This document shows positions 34,360 to 43,966 of a stretch of 64,000 nucleotides of DNA, one piece after another. How positions within the stretch are numbered: the stretch's first letter is position 1; each line of letters begins with the position of its first letter. Made by a program: the position numbers and the translations under genes. The DNA is from Paenibacillus sp. 19GGS1-52 (GTDB lineage Bacteria > Bacillota > Bacilli > Paenibacillales > Paenibacillaceae), in the NCBI RefSeq assembly GCF_022369515.1, contig NZ_CP059724.1, positions 3,100,001-3,164,000 of the forward strand. The letters run 5' to 3'. The notes beneath the pieces are model-generated. The model was not told where the DNA came from, searched no databases, and saw only the letters and a list, made by a program, of their open reading frames with translations.

Positions 34360-35676
34360 ATGTTAAAATGGAAGCGTTCTCTAACGGTCTTGGTAGCAAC
34401 CGCTTTAATGGGATCGCTGGCTGCATGTGGTGGTGGCGGAGACACAAAGAATACTTCGGAGCCCACAAGCACTACGGCTGCAACAACAGTAGCCAGTAAT
34501 GAGCCAGTAAAGCTGCGCATCATGTGGTGGGGTGCTCAAGAACGTCATGAGGCCACTCTGGCTGCGTTAGATTTGTACACGAAGAATAACCCGAATGTTA
34601 CATTCGAGCCGGAGTATTCGGGGATGGATGGATATTTAGACAAATTATCTACACAGGCTGCAGCAAATAATGCGCCGGATATTATTCAATTAGATCCAGG
34701 CTGGACTCCGGATTGGGCAGCTCGCAATCAATTGGCGGAGCTGACGCCAGAGGTAGATGTTAGTAAAATTGATCCTAAACTGTTAGCCGGTGGACAATCT
34801 GCTGGCAAGCAATACGCTGTACCGTTGGGTTCGGTTGCTTTCGGCATGATTTATGACAAGGCGGCAATGGATAAGCTTGGTATTGCTAATCCTGCAAATG
34901 GCTGGTCATGGGATGATTTCTTCGCTTTAGCCAAGGAATCCAAGGCCAAGCTGCCAAGCGGACAATACTTTACCAAGGATTACGCTGGCGATTATTTTGC
35001 CTATTCAGCATTCCAATACAGCAAAGGCAAGGGAACCGTTATAACTGAAGACGGCAAGTTCAACATTGATCAGGCGACCTTTCTGGAGTGGACCACAAAT
35101 TTCGAAGAGTTGCGTAATGCCGAGATTGTTCCTCCTGCGGATGTGAATTCATCGGATAAAGAGTTTGATCCGCAAATGGATTTGATGGCTGCAGGTAAAA
35201 TTCTGCTGCGCTTGAGCTTCTCGAATAACTATGGTTCATGGGACAGCTTGAAACCAGGGGCATATGCCTTGGTGACCATGCCTCGTGCAACAGAATCAGG
35301 TGGCTGGCTGAAGCCATCTATGTATCTGGCAGTGTCCGCAGGCTCCAAAAAAATAGATGAAGCCAGAAAGTTCATCAACTGGTTCGTAAACGACCCGGAA
35401 GCCGGGAAAATATTGAAAACTTTGCGCGGATTGCCAGTTAATAAGGACAATGCGACCGCTCTGGAGTCCAGTATGAGTGATACTGATAAGGTAGGAATGG
35501 CGCTTCTTCGAGCCACGGAGAAAGACGGACAGACCTGGACAGCTGGAGCGGGAGGCTGGACGAACTATATTGATAAGGATTGGCCGTATGTTCGCGATCA
35601 GCTCAGCTTCAAGAAAATTACGCCGCAGCAAGCATTTGATCAGTTGAAAGAGGCATCGACAGCTTACGAAAAATAA
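34360..35676 (+). CDS. Extracellular sugar-binding lipoprotein (YesO-like)
   Basis: The 438-residue binding protein has a lipobox (GSLAACGGGG) and a Thr/Ser-rich linker, then a class B sugar-binding fold. The early KLRIMWWGAQERHEATLAAL and DIIQLDPGWTPDWAARNQLAEL resemble the YesO/LplA group used for oligogalacturonides or aldouronates. It sits directly before the GH67 gene, which suggests uptake of (methyl)glucuronoxylo-oligosaccharides. No permease follows; the matching pair is probably at 43967 and 44926. AGGAGGG precedes the ATG. Confidence 0.88.
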   Translation: MLKWKRSLTVLVATALMGSLAACGGGGDTKNTSEPTSTTAATTVASNEPVKLRIMWWGAQERHEATLAALDLYTKNNPNVTFEPEYSGMDGYLDKLSTQAAANNAPDIIQLDPGWTPDWAARNQLAELTPEVDVSKIDPKLLAGGQSAGKQYAVPLGSVAFGMIYDKAAMDKLGIANPANGWSWDDFFALAKESKAKLPSGQYFTKDYAGDYFAYSAFQYSKGKGTVITEDGKFNIDQATFLEWTTNFEELRNAEIVPPADVNSSDKEFDPQMDLMAAGKILLRLSFSNNYGSWDSLKPGAYALVTMPRATESGGWLKPSMYLAVSAGSKKIDEARKFINWFVNDPEAGKILKTLRGLPVNKDNATALESSMSDTDKVGMALLRATEKDGQTWTAGAGGWTNYIDKDWPYVRDQLSFKKITPQQAFDQLKEASTAYEK

Positions 35677-35679
35677 ATC

Positions 35680-35722
35680 AATGCGAAGATGCCCGGAACA
35701 AAGCTGTTCCGGGTCTTGCATT
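35680..35722 (+). promoter_or_regulatory. Stem-loop between binding-protein and GH67 genes
   Basis: CCCGGAACA-AAGC-TGTTCCGGG extends through flanking AATGC/GCATT arms. It has no T-run directly after it. Such intercistronic hairpins usually lower downstream expression or stabilise the binding-protein message. Confidence 0.6.
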
Positions 35723-35742
35723 GTCTATTGGAGGGCTTTCTC

Positions 35743-37815
35743 ATGAATAAACCTACTTTATTTCAACCTGGGGATGGTTATCAGGCTTGGCTGCAGTATC
35801 GCCAAATGTCGCCGGGGGAACGGTATAACGAATATGCATCATATAGCCATATTATCGTAACGGAACATGATGATATTATGCGTTCCGCCGTGTTCGAACT
35901 TTCACAAGGCATCAAGGGTATCTTGGGACATCCGCTTAATATTGCCGATGATCCCGAAATGACATCCTGTATCGTACTTGGAACCTTTGGTAGTAATTCT
36001 CTTCTCGATAAAGTTTTTCACAGCAGCGTGAGTGCTGCGGTTGGGACAGAAGGATATGTTATGAAGTCGGATAGCGTAACCTCCCGTATTGTTATAGGTG
36101 CCGTTTCTTCTGCTGGAGTGTTATATGGTGTCTTTCATCTGCTGCGGCTTTTAAGTACAGGCAGTCCAGTGGATGCTTTAGACATTGTAGAGAATCCCGT
36201 CAATAAGCTGCGTATGGTTAATCAATGGGATAATATAGATGGCAGTGTGGAACGGGGATATGCCGGGAAGTCAATTTTTTATCACAAGAACCAGATAACG
36301 ACGAATCTGGAGCGTGTTCGGGATTACGCTCGGCTGCTGTCTTCCTCGGGATTGAATGCGATTTCAATTAATAACGTTAATGTGCATGAATTTGAGACTA
36401 AGCTTATGACTCAGGAATATCTGGCTGATGTAGCGAAGCTGGCGGATATCTTCAGGGCTTACGGCATTAAGCTATTCCTGAGCGTCAATTACGCCAGCCC
36501 AATTGAAATAGGGGGACTCACAACTGCAGATCCTCTGGATGTTGCAGTCCGCGCATGGTGGAGGGTTAAAGCGGAGGAGGTGTACGCCGCCATTCCGGAT
36601 TTCGGAGGGTTCCTGGTGAAGGCGGATTCGGAGAATCGGCCAGGTCCGTTCACTTACGGGCGCGATCATGCCGATGGTGCCAATATGCTGGCTGAAGCAC
36701 TGGAGCCTTACGGCGGCGTGGTAATCTGGCGTTGCTTTGTCTATAACTGTAAGCAGGATTGGCGCGATAGAACTACTGATCGAGCCCGGGCGGCCTATGA
36801 TCATTTCCGACCTCTTGACGGAAGATTTATGAATAATGTCATCCTGCAGGTGAAGAACGGACCGATAGACTTTCAGGTACGGGAGCCCGTATCTCCGCTG
36901 CTGGGCGCGATGGAACATACGAACCAGATGATCGAGTTCCAGCTTACTCAGGAGTACACAGGTCAGCAGCGTCATGTGTGTTATCTGGTGCCGCAGTGGA
37001 AGGAGATTCTAAACTTCGAAACCTATATCAAAGGCGGAGGCTCCACGGTTAAACGGATTGTAGATGGATCTCTGCACGGCAATGCTTACAGCGGTTTCGC
37101 CGCTGTTTCCAATATAGGAACCGACGCGAACTGGACGGGGCATTTGTTAGCGCAAGCGAACCTGTACGGCTATGGGCGGCTATCCTGGAATCCGGAACTG
37201 TCTTCCGAAGACATCGCCGAGGAGTGGATACGTCTGACCTTCGGAAGCAATGAACAGCTGGTCCATACCATCACGAATATCCTGATGGACTCCTGGAGAA
37301 TTTACGAGTCGTATACGGCCCCGCTTGGCGTAGGCTTTATGGTTAATCCGGATCATCATTATGGTCCAAATGTGGATGGGTACGAATATTCGATGTGGGG
37401 TACCTACCATTTTGCAGATTGCCATGGCATCGGTGTAGATCGAACACAATTATCGGGTACTGGATATACCGGCCAATATGCTGGCGCTAATGTTGACACT
37501 TACGAGTCGCTGGAGAGCTGCCCGGACGAGCTGCTGCTATTTTTCCATCATGTGCCTTATACCCATGTGCTTCACTCCGGCAAAACGGTTATTCAGCATA
37601 TATATGACACTCATTTTGCAGGCGCGGAGCAGGCCAGTCAGTTGAAATCTGCTTGGAGGCTTCTGGAAGTACTCATGGATGATCAGCTGCATCAACAGGT
37701 AGCAGTCCGTCTAGAAGAGCAAGCCGAGCATGCAATGGAATGGCGGGACAGGATCAATACGTACTTTTACCGGAAGAGCGGCATTGCTGATCAAGAGGGA
37801 AGAGGGATTTATTAA
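35743..37815 (+). CDS. aguA: GH67 alpha-glucuronidase
   Basis: The 690-residue cytoplasmic enzyme removes (4-O-methyl)glucuronic acid from the non-reducing end of aldouronic acids released from glucuronoxylan. There is no signal peptide. Family marks include [60 protein letters not shown], and [20 protein letters not shown] followed by a region carrying further acidic residues. AguA family members more often have SEGQPGP where this one has SENRPGP. The ATG at 35743 follows TTGGAGGG. It is likely in one operon with the binding protein. Confidence 0.92.
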   Translation: MNKPTLFQPGDGYQAWLQYRQMSPGERYNEYASYSHIIVTEHDDIMRSAVFELSQGIKGILGHPLNIADDPEMTSCIVLGTFGSNSLLDKVFHSSVSAAVGTEGYVMKSDSVTSRIVIGAVSSAGVLYGVFHLLRLLSTGSPVDALDIVENPVNKLRMVNQWDNIDGSVERGYAGKSIFYHKNQITTNLERVRDYARLLSSSGLNAISINNVNVHEFETKLMTQEYLADVAKLADIFRAYGIKLFLSVNYASPIEIGGLTTADPLDVAVRAWWRVKAEEVYAAIPDFGGFLVKADSENRPGPFTYGRDHADGANMLAEALEPYGGVVIWRCFVYNCKQDWRDRTTDRARAAYDHFRPLDGRFMNNVILQVKNGPIDFQVREPVSPLLGAMEHTNQMIEFQLTQEYTGQQRHVCYLVPQWKEILNFETYIKGGGSTVKRIVDGSLHGNAYSGFAAVSNIGTDANWTGHLLAQANLYGYGRLSWNPELSSEDIAEEWIRLTFGSNEQLVHTITNILMDSWRIYESYTAPLGVGFMVNPDHHYGPNVDGYEYSMWGTYHFADCHGIGVDRTQLSGTGYTGQYAGANVDTYESLESCPDELLLFFHHVPYTHVLHSGKTVIQHIYDTHFAGAEQASQLKSAWRLLEVLMDDQLHQQVAVRLEEQAEHAMEWRDRINTYFYRKSGIADQEGRGIY

Positions 37816-37833
37816 GCATCTAATATCTAAGAG

Positions 37834-37863
37834 GAAGCGGTGAAATTGCCGTTTCTTTTTTTT
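37834..37863 (+). terminator. Terminator after GH67 gene
   Basis: GAAGCGG and CCGTTTC form a 7-bp stem with one mismatch, followed by eight T. Confidence 0.65.
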
Positions 37864-37968
37864 GTCCAGTAAAATCAGTGTCTTTAAAAAATATTTCTTA
37901 ATCTGAACTTTTCGATCTTTAGGCAAGTCTTTTTATTAGTAAGCTTAATTAAGAAAGGAGCAACTCAC

Positions 37969-38145
37969 TTGCGGAAATTTTTAATAAATTTGCTGATATT
38001 TGGATTTGGTATCCTGTTATATGTTTTGATGTTTTATAGTCATGAATTGATATTTGTAAAAATATTCGTTTCTGAAATTGGTTCTTTTGCCTTGTGTTAT
38101 AGTGGTTTTTCCATAATTCTATCTATAAAAAATAAAAACGAATAG
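37969..38145 (+). CDS. Small membrane protein, 58 residues
   Basis: A TTG start preceded by AAGAAAGGAG at an 8-base spacing opens a 58-residue frame, MRKFLINLLIFGFGILLYVL then VKIFVSEIGSFALCYSGFSIIL and a lysine-rich end. Two membrane helices are predicted by eye. No family is recognised. The strong ribosome binding site and hydrophobic pattern support a real small gene. It lies about 140 bases before mprF but with an intervening A/T-rich stretch, so cotranscription is uncertain. Confidence 0.55.
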   Translation: MRKFLINLLIFGFGILLYVLMFYSHELIFVKIFVSEIGSFALCYSGFSIILSIKNKNE

Positions 38146-38283
38146 TAACGGTTCAACTACGTCACATGAGCAGCATAAAGAACCTAACTTATTGAAGAAA
38201 CTCCTTAACCTTTTTTACGAAATAATATCATGGGTATACTTAGACTGAGAATGTAGACTTAATAAACCATAAGGAGAGTTCCG

Positions 38284-40938
38284 ATGAAAAGTTTCCGAGA
38301 AGTTCTTCGACGAGTACAGATCGTTAAGCTATTCACAGCTCTTTACCGCTTTAAGCTATTGCAAATAATGATCCCTGCCGCAGTGATTGTATTTATTTAC
38401 TTGGAAGGGCAGAATGAGTTCCGAAGAATTAATTGGGTGAGGACTCTTCACATTCTTCATCATATAAAGCCAACGACTGTGTTCTTACTGTTAGGATTTG
38501 CGCTTATGTCAGTAGCTGCGATTAGTGTATACGATTTTGTTCTCCGACGTCATTTCCGAATTCCCACCAGTCTTTGGGATACCTTCCGTTATTCATGGAT
38601 CGCAAACACCTCCAATAGTGTCATTGGTTTCTCCGGCATTGCAGGAGCCGCTTTACGGACCTTTCTGTACCGAAAACGGCAGATCCCGATGCAGACGATT
38701 ACAGCTTCGATCGCTTTCCTCTCCACGATTACGATAACCGGCCTTTCGTTGCTCTCTTGGGCTGGTATTTTCGGTATTTTGCCTATACAGATTCTCATAA
38801 GGGTGCATCCCTGGACACTTTATGCGGTGTGGATTACGGCTTTATATTTGCCTGGTTACGTTATACTACAACGTACGTCGTTTTACACAAAGTGGTTGAA
38901 TAGGAATCTGCCCCGGATGAATGCAGCTACAATTGCCGCCTCTATTGGCGCTTCCCTTTTGGAATGGGTCTTAGCAGGAATCTCCTTCTGGCTGATTGGC
39001 TCCTGTCTTCTTCCCGGGCTCTCACTTACAGAGGCGCTTGGAATCTACACGATTTCCGCTATTACAGGTTTACTTAGTATGGCTCCGGGTGGCATTGGCG
39101 GCTTTGATCTAACAGCGCTACTTGGACTTCAACTGCTTGGTTATCCACCTGATAAGACGGCGGCCGTCCTCGTCCTCTTCCGAATATTGTATTACTTTTT
39201 TCCTTGGATGATCGGTCTTGTTCTAGCCGCATACGATTTTGCTAGGGATCGTGATAATGAGAAAGAACGGAATTATGAGGGCTTCGAGAGCGTATTGAAC
39301 AGCTGGCAAAAAGTATGGCACTATCCTAATCAGTTTGGGCTGCTAGGAGAACTCGGGGCTTGGTCACTTGGCAAACTTGTATTTGTTAGTGGATTCATAT
39401 TATTGCTCTCTGCTGCAACGCCCGGCCTTTTGTATAGGCTCGAATTTACAGGGGAACTGTTATCTGCACCACTTATGCGGTTGTCTCATCAATTAAGTGT
39501 CATCATTGGCCTTTTGCTGATTGTGCTTTCCTGGGGAATTTCGCATCGGGTAAAACGCGCTTACCAATTGACACTATCTCTTCTATGTGCCGGAGCCCTA
39601 TTTACATTCGCTAAGGCATTTGATTTTGAGGAAGCCATTTTCTTACTCATCGTGGCTCTGCTACTTTGGATATCACGAAACCGTTTTTTCAGGGTTGGTG
39701 CACCTTTTAGCAAAGGAAAAGCTGTTCTCTGGGGGCTTGTAACGTTTGTGGCCGCTTATGTTTATGACTTGCTTGCTTCGGGTCTACGCCCTGCTTACTT
39801 AAAGCATTGGCCTTCTTATGCTAAGGTTTCGTGGCTCATTAACCCAGCACAACATGCAGCGGCAGCAATCGCCGGTCTTCTAGTTGCTTGGTTATTGATA
39901 TCACTTATTCTAATTCTCAGGCCCGAACATTTGTCTAACAAGGGGGCTTCTGAAGCAGAACTGCATAAATTACGTTTGTTCCTTGAGCACGAACGGGGCA
40001 ACTTACTGACCCATATGTTATTTGCTGGTGACAAAAGTTTTTTCTGGGCTTGCAACGATCAGGTTGTGATTCCTTATGCCGTGATCAGAAATAAACTCGT
40101 CGTTCTTGGCGATCCCATTGGACATGAGGATCTAATCAGTGAAGCCATTCAGGAATGTCAGCGTTTTGCAGATCTATATGATTTGTCGGTAGTGTTTTAT
40201 CAGGTTTCTCCACATTATTTTCCGATTTATCTTGAAAATGGATACCGATTTTTTAAATTGGGTGAGGATGCTTTAGTTCCTTTGAAGCCTTTTACACTAA
40301 TCGGGAAACAAAACGCAAGCTTACGGAGTGTGAATAACAGGTTCGATCGCGAAGGATTCCGTTTTGAAGTGGCACAACCTCCCCATGAGTCTCATTTAAT
40401 TGAAAGACTTCGTGAAATTTCTCGAAACTGGTTGAAGGGAAAAAAAGAAAAGGGCTTTTCATTGGGCTGGTTCGAGGAGTCCTACTTGCAACTATCCACA
40501 ATCACTTTACTAATCAGTCCAGAGGGAGAGATCATTGCGTTTGCCTCATTGGCTCCCAGCTATGATCATGGTGAAACTCTATCAGTCGATCTCATGCGCC
40601 ATGACTTCAATACCCCAAACGGAACGATGGATCATTTATTTGTTTGTCTATTAAAATGGGCCAAGGAGCAGGATTATTTATATTTCAGCTTAGGAATGGC
40701 TCCATTATCGAGCGTAGGACAAGCTCAAGCAGCCATTCGAGAAGAAAAGCTTGCTCATTTTGTTTTTAAGCATGGAGGGTATTGGTATGGGTTTGAGGGT
40801 CTTAGAAAATACAAGGAAAAGTTCTCACCAGCTTGGGAGCCACGTTATCTTGCCTATCCTACTTCGGTCTCGCTCCCGATTCTTTTATTAGAGCTGGTAA
40901 GACTGATTGCGCGCCGACCCAAGAAAGGTATTGATTAA
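38284..40938 (+). CDS. mprF: Phosphatidylglycerol lysyltransferase/flippase
   Basis: The 884-residue protein has an N-terminal polytopic flippase region (about 1-530, some 14 helices, including LSMAPGGIGGFDLTALLGL) and a C-terminal cytosolic DUF2156 domain (from about 560) that transfers lysine or alanine from aminoacyl-tRNA to phosphatidylglycerol. The C-terminal segments NRFDREGFRFEVAQPP, ISRNWLKGKKEKGFSLGWF and SLGMAPLSSVG are typical. Aminoacylation lowers the negative surface charge and gives resistance to cationic antimicrobial peptides. TAAGGAGAG precedes the ATG. It interrupts the sugar-use genes and may be part of the segment inserted between them. Confidence 0.93.
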   Translation: MKSFREVLRRVQIVKLFTALYRFKLLQIMIPAAVIVFIYLEGQNEFRRINWVRTLHILHHIKPTTVFLLLGFALMSVAAISVYDFVLRRHFRIPTSLWDTFRYSWIANTSNSVIGFSGIAGAALRTFLYRKRQIPMQTITASIAFLSTITITGLSLLSWAGIFGILPIQILIRVHPWTLYAVWITALYLPGYVILQRTSFYTKWLNRNLPRMNAATIAASIGASLLEWVLAGISFWLIGSCLLPGLSLTEALGIYTISAITGLLSMAPGGIGGFDLTALLGLQLLGYPPDKTAAVLVLFRILYYFFPWMIGLVLAAYDFARDRDNEKERNYEGFESVLNSWQKVWHYPNQFGLLGELGAWSLGKLVFVSGFILLLSAATPGLLYRLEFTGELLSAPLMRLSHQLSVIIGLLLIVLSWGISHRVKRAYQLTLSLLCAGALFTFAKAFDFEEAIFLLIVALLLWISRNRFFRVGAPFSKGKAVLWGLVTFVAAYVYDLLASGLRPAYLKHWPSYAKVSWLINPAQHAAAAIAGLLVAWLLISLILILRPEHLSNKGASEAELHKLRLFLEHERGNLLTHMLFAGDKSFFWACNDQVVIPYAVIRNKLVVLGDPIGHEDLISEAIQECQRFADLYDLSVVFYQVSPHYFPIYLENGYRFFKLGEDALVPLKPFTLIGKQNASLRSVNNRFDREGFRFEVAQPPHESHLIERLREISRNWLKGKKEKGFSLGWFEESYLQLSTITLLISPEGEIIAFASLAPSYDHGETLSVDLMRHDFNTPNGTMDHLFVCLLKWAKEQDYLYFSLGMAPLSSVGQAQAAIREEKLAHFVFKHGGYWYGFEGLRKYKEKFSPAWEPRYLAYPTSVSLPILLLELVRLIARRPKKGID

Positions 40939-41092
40939 AGTGTGGGATAACAGTAAGAGAATACATAATTTCCACACATTCTTACGTTAGGATGGAGGTA
41001 CATTCTGAAGGTGGGAGAAGCCAGTGAAGAGAAAAGAAACTTTTTGGAAGAGAATAATAAGGAATAAAATGGAATGGGTGTTATGGATGGAT

Positions 41093-42464
41093 TTAATCCC
41101 GGGTCTGTCAATAATTTTGTGTAAACTCTTTTAAGCACAGATTCCCCCGAGGGGGAGTGGCGATTCATCGCAAGTGTTGACCGACCCGATCCGGGAAAAA
41201 TACCGAAAGCTGAAGGAGCATTTGTCCCCAATTTTGAACGCGCCCCGTCCATTTTCGAGTCACGTCGACGGTGGCGAGATAGAGCATTTTTAGCAGCGCC
41301 TCATCCGTGGGGAAGATGCTTTTTCCTTTCGTCACTTTACGTAGCTGGCGGTGGTAACTCTCAATCATGTTTGTCGTGTAGATAAGCTTGCGGATCTCAG
41401 GAGGGTACTTGAAAAAGGTTGCTAATTCCTCCCAATTATTCCGCCAGAAACGGAGGATGAGCGGATATCTGGCTCCCCACACCTCTTCAAAACGGTCGAG
41501 TTCAAGCAAGGCTCTTCTTCGGTAGCTGCCTTGTAAATGGGCTTTAAATCGGCAGTAACCTTCTTCAGATCCTTGTACGAAACGTATCGCGTGGAACTAC
41601 GGATTTGGTGAATAATACACTTTTGGATTTCCGTTTGAGGGTAGCAGGCCGCAATCGCTTGAGAGAACCCCGACAGGTTGTCCACACAGATGATGAGGAT
41701 GTCTTGAACCCCGCGGTTCTTCAGTTCATTCAGTACGCTAAGCCAGAACTTAGAGGACTCGTTCTCTCCAATCCATATGCCCAGTACATCCTTGTTTCCA
41801 TCCAGATCGATGCCAATGACCATGTAGGCTTCTTTGTTGATAATAGCCCCGTCCTGCTTGACTTTGAGGTGGATGGCATCCAGATAGACTACCGCGTAAA
41901 CACCTTGTAAGGGGCGATTCTGCCACTCTTTAATGAGGGGAACAATCTTGTTGGTCACATTGGAAATGAGTGTGGGCGAGACCTCAATCCCGTACATATG
42001 CTGTAGATGATCTTGGATATCTCTCGTGCTGACGCCTTTGGCGTACAGCGCCACAATCTGCTCCTCAATGCCCGTTACATTCGATTGATGCTTCTTGACC
42101 ACCAAAGGCTCAAACTCGCCTAAATGGTCTCGAGGGATAACGATTTCCTGCTCACCGTACTCACTGACTACGGTTTGCGGCTTTTTCCATTGCGACTGTT
42201 TGGAGTGAGTTTCGCCTTCACTTCATGCTTTCCATAACCCAAATGGGTATCCATTTCGGCTTCTAGCATCTCCTGAATCGTCTCAGCAAATAAATCCTTT
42301 AAGGCATTCTGCGCATCTTTTGCGCTGACCAAGTTGTTTTCCTTAATAAACTCCCGCAGTTGCTGTTTTGTCCAAAGTCCCATGTATTCTCCCCAACCTT
42401 TCTCTTACTTCCATTTTAATGGGTTTGAGAGTTTACACAATATATTTTACAGACTCTTAATCCC
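41093..42464 (-). mobile_element. IS256-family insertion sequence with target duplication
   Basis: The element spans 41101-42456 (1356 bp). Its ends are imperfect inverted repeats: GGGTCTGTCAATAATTTTGT on the left and, read inward from the right, GAGTCTGTAAAATATATTGT, both followed by GTAAACTCT. It is flanked by the 8-bp direct repeat TTAATCCC (41093-41100 and 42457-42464), the usual duplication size of IS256 elements. The transposase is transcribed leftwards. Confidence 0.88.
41165..42383 (-). pseudogene. IS256-family (Mutator-type) transposase with two frameshifts
   Basis: Reading leftwards the coding pieces are 42383-42168 (MGLWTKQQLREFIKENNL to NGKSRKP), about 42165-41513 (TVVSEYGEQEIVIPRD through YLDAIHLKV and CVDNLSGFSQAI) and about 41512-41165 (ELDRFEEVWGARYPLILRFW through TTNMIESYHRQLRK). 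The DDE residues in YLDAIH, VDNLSG and MIESYHRQ are all present. A single base appears missing at about 42169 (AAACC instead of AAAACC) and another at about 41514. Either this copy is inactive or the assembly has one-base errors. Confidence 0.85.
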
Positions 42465-42788
42465 TGCTCCTTTACATCGCTGTTATTATGGTCATTTACT
42501 TTATATTTGGAGTTGCTAGAGAGAACATTTGTTTTATTCTTTTATAATCTCGGATTTATTGTTCCAGTTCTGTTGTTCGCGTCGATATTGGCGAATAAGA
42601 AGCTTCTGCAAGCACTTAGTAAGGACTTTCTGATTTCTCGAAAAGTATTAAAAAGTATCATAGCAATCGTGACAATATTAATGGGACTGTTATCAATTTA
42701 TTTAGCTTAAAAATTAGGCGAATCCGGAAACCGGGATATAGTTGGGATTTTGAATAATCAAATTCATAGCCAAAGAGGGGTCAGTAGT

Positions 42789-43577
42789 ATGAGAGTTATA
42801 TTGTTCGAAATCGGAGGCTTTTCTCTGAGGTCGTATGGAGTTATCGTCGCATTAGCGATTGTAATTGCTTTTGGAGTAGCTTATTATCTGGCACGAGGAA
42901 CTCAATATCAGAAACATCTCCCCAATCTTGTTGTTTATTTACTATTCGGTGCGATTGTTGGGGCAAGAATCTGGCATGTGTTCTTTTTCCAATGGTGGTA
43001 TTTTTCAGATCATTTAACAGAGATATTCGCCGTTTGGAAAGGTGGAATCGCCATTCAGGGTGCATTGGTGGGCGGATTCTTCACTGCAGTCATTTATGCA
43101 AGGAAACACAAACTCTCCTTTTGGGAACTTGCGGATATCTTGGCACCAGCCATTATACTTGGGCAGGCTATCGGACGAATTGCTTGTTTACTAAACGGCG
43201 ATGCTTTTGGGTCTCCAACGGGGTTGGGGTTCGGTATCGTCTATCCGGAAGGAACCATCGCATTTGATAGATATGGTGCATCTCCGTTGTGGCCTGCAGA
43301 AATTTGGGAAGGGCAGTTGGATCTTGTTGTTTTTGGTATTCTTATGGCCATGAAAAATGTCAAACTCCCATTAGGAATGATGTTCTTAAGCTATAATATA
43401 TTGTACTCATTAGTCCGGTTTATGCTTGAATTTCTTCGTGGAGACTCGCCTCGTTATGCTTTGCAATGGACTGCGGGACAATGGACGAGTATAACCGTTT
43501 TACTGATTTCTGTAATACTCATGCTTTACTTTTTCAAGCGCAACCCTGTAATAAAACCAGTTCAAGATTCGGCTTAA
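42789..43577 (+). CDS. lgt: Prolipoprotein diacylglyceryl transferase-like protein (Lgt paralogue)
   Basis: About 262 residues with seven membrane segments. Family marks include SYGVIVALAIVIAFG, GAIVGARIWHVFFFQW, WKGGIAIQGALVGGF (with the Arg/Gly-rich loop), LGQAIGRIACLLNGDAFG and FLRGDSPRYA. Lgt adds diacylglycerol to the lipobox cysteine of prolipoproteins. CLLNGDAFG in place of the usual GNFxNxExxG marks a divergent paralogue, as often found beside thiol-disulfide genes, consistent with the broken CcdA-like gene just upstream. The ATG at 42789 follows GAGGGG. Confidence 0.85.
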   Translation: MRVILFEIGGFSLRSYGVIVALAIVIAFGVAYYLARGTQYQKHLPNLVVYLLFGAIVGARIWHVFFFQWWYFSDHLTEIFAVWKGGIAIQGALVGGFFTAVIYARKHKLSFWELADILAPAIILGQAIGRIACLLNGDAFGSPTGLGFGIVYPEGTIAFDRYGASPLWPAEIWEGQLDLVVFGILMAMKNVKLPLGMMFLSYNILYSLVRFMLEFLRGDSPRYALQWTAGQWTSITVLLISVILMLYFFKRNPVIKPVQDSA

Positions 43578-43605
43578 GCAAGAAACACGGGAGGGGTGGA
43601 CATAC

Positions 43606-43806
43606 ATGAACAAGACGGATTGGCTGGTAGCCTTATTTATCATAGCTATGGGAATGATGTGTTTGATCATTTCAGTAACGTCATTTCGTAATATGTCCCT
43701 TCTGCAAGTTGGAAGTTGGACGGGGGGAGTCTGTTTTTTGGCGATCCTAGTAGGCGGAATTATTAGTCTTGTATATTATTTTATTACAAAAAAGCATAAG
43801 GATTGA
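43606..43806 (+). CDS. Small membrane protein, 66 residues
   Basis: The 66-residue protein has two membrane segments (LVALFIIAMGMMCLIISV and VCFLAILVGGIISLVYYFIT) and a lysine-rich tail. GGGAGGGG lies upstream of the ATG and the gene begins 28 bases after the lgt paralogue, so it is probably cotranscribed. No family is recognised. Confidence 0.6.
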   Translation: MNKTDWLVALFIIAMGMMCLIISVTSFRNMSLLQVGSWTGGVCFLAILVGGIISLVYYFITKKHKD

Positions 43807-43883
43807 TTTCTCCCTCGCTTAACACCTTCCCCGCCCCGCTTTCCAGTTTAGAGAGAGCTTCTTTTTTCGTTATATTTTGAAAG

Positions 43884-43906
43884 AATTCGAGCATTGCCCT
43901 CCTTTA
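43884..43906 (+). promoter_or_regulatory. Conserved motif upstream of permease genes
   Basis: AATTCGAGCATTGC followed by CCTCCTTTA matches the element at 34266-34288 at 20 of 23 positions and lies 60 bases before the permease start. It probably shares a regulator with the sugar-binding protein promoter. Confidence 0.55.
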
Positions 43907-43966
43907 GTCCATAGGTAGCCGCCTATATACTTAAGCTATTAAATTGACTACAAGAGGTGACCACAC

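Larger units (their letters stand above)
41068..42710 (+). pseudogene. CcdA/DsbD-like membrane protein gene split by IS256-family element
   Basis: Joining the flanks of the insertion at the duplicated TTAATCCC gives a continuous frame: GVMDGFNPCSF, then SLLLWSFTLYLELLERTFVLF and YNLGFIVPVLLFASILANKK, ending at IYLA and a stop at 42710. DGxNPCAF is the first-helix signature of the DsbD/CcdA cytochrome c/thiol-transfer membrane family. The frame hits a stop (TAA at 41065) just before the joined segment, and the middle helices of a full CcdA are missing, so the gene was probably already truncated before or at the insertion. The lgt paralogue immediately follows. Confidence 0.55.

Noticed and set aside
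38100..38283. Possible riboswitch before mprF
   Set aside because: No stable multi-stem structure or known motif was seen; it looks like ordinary A/T-rich leader.
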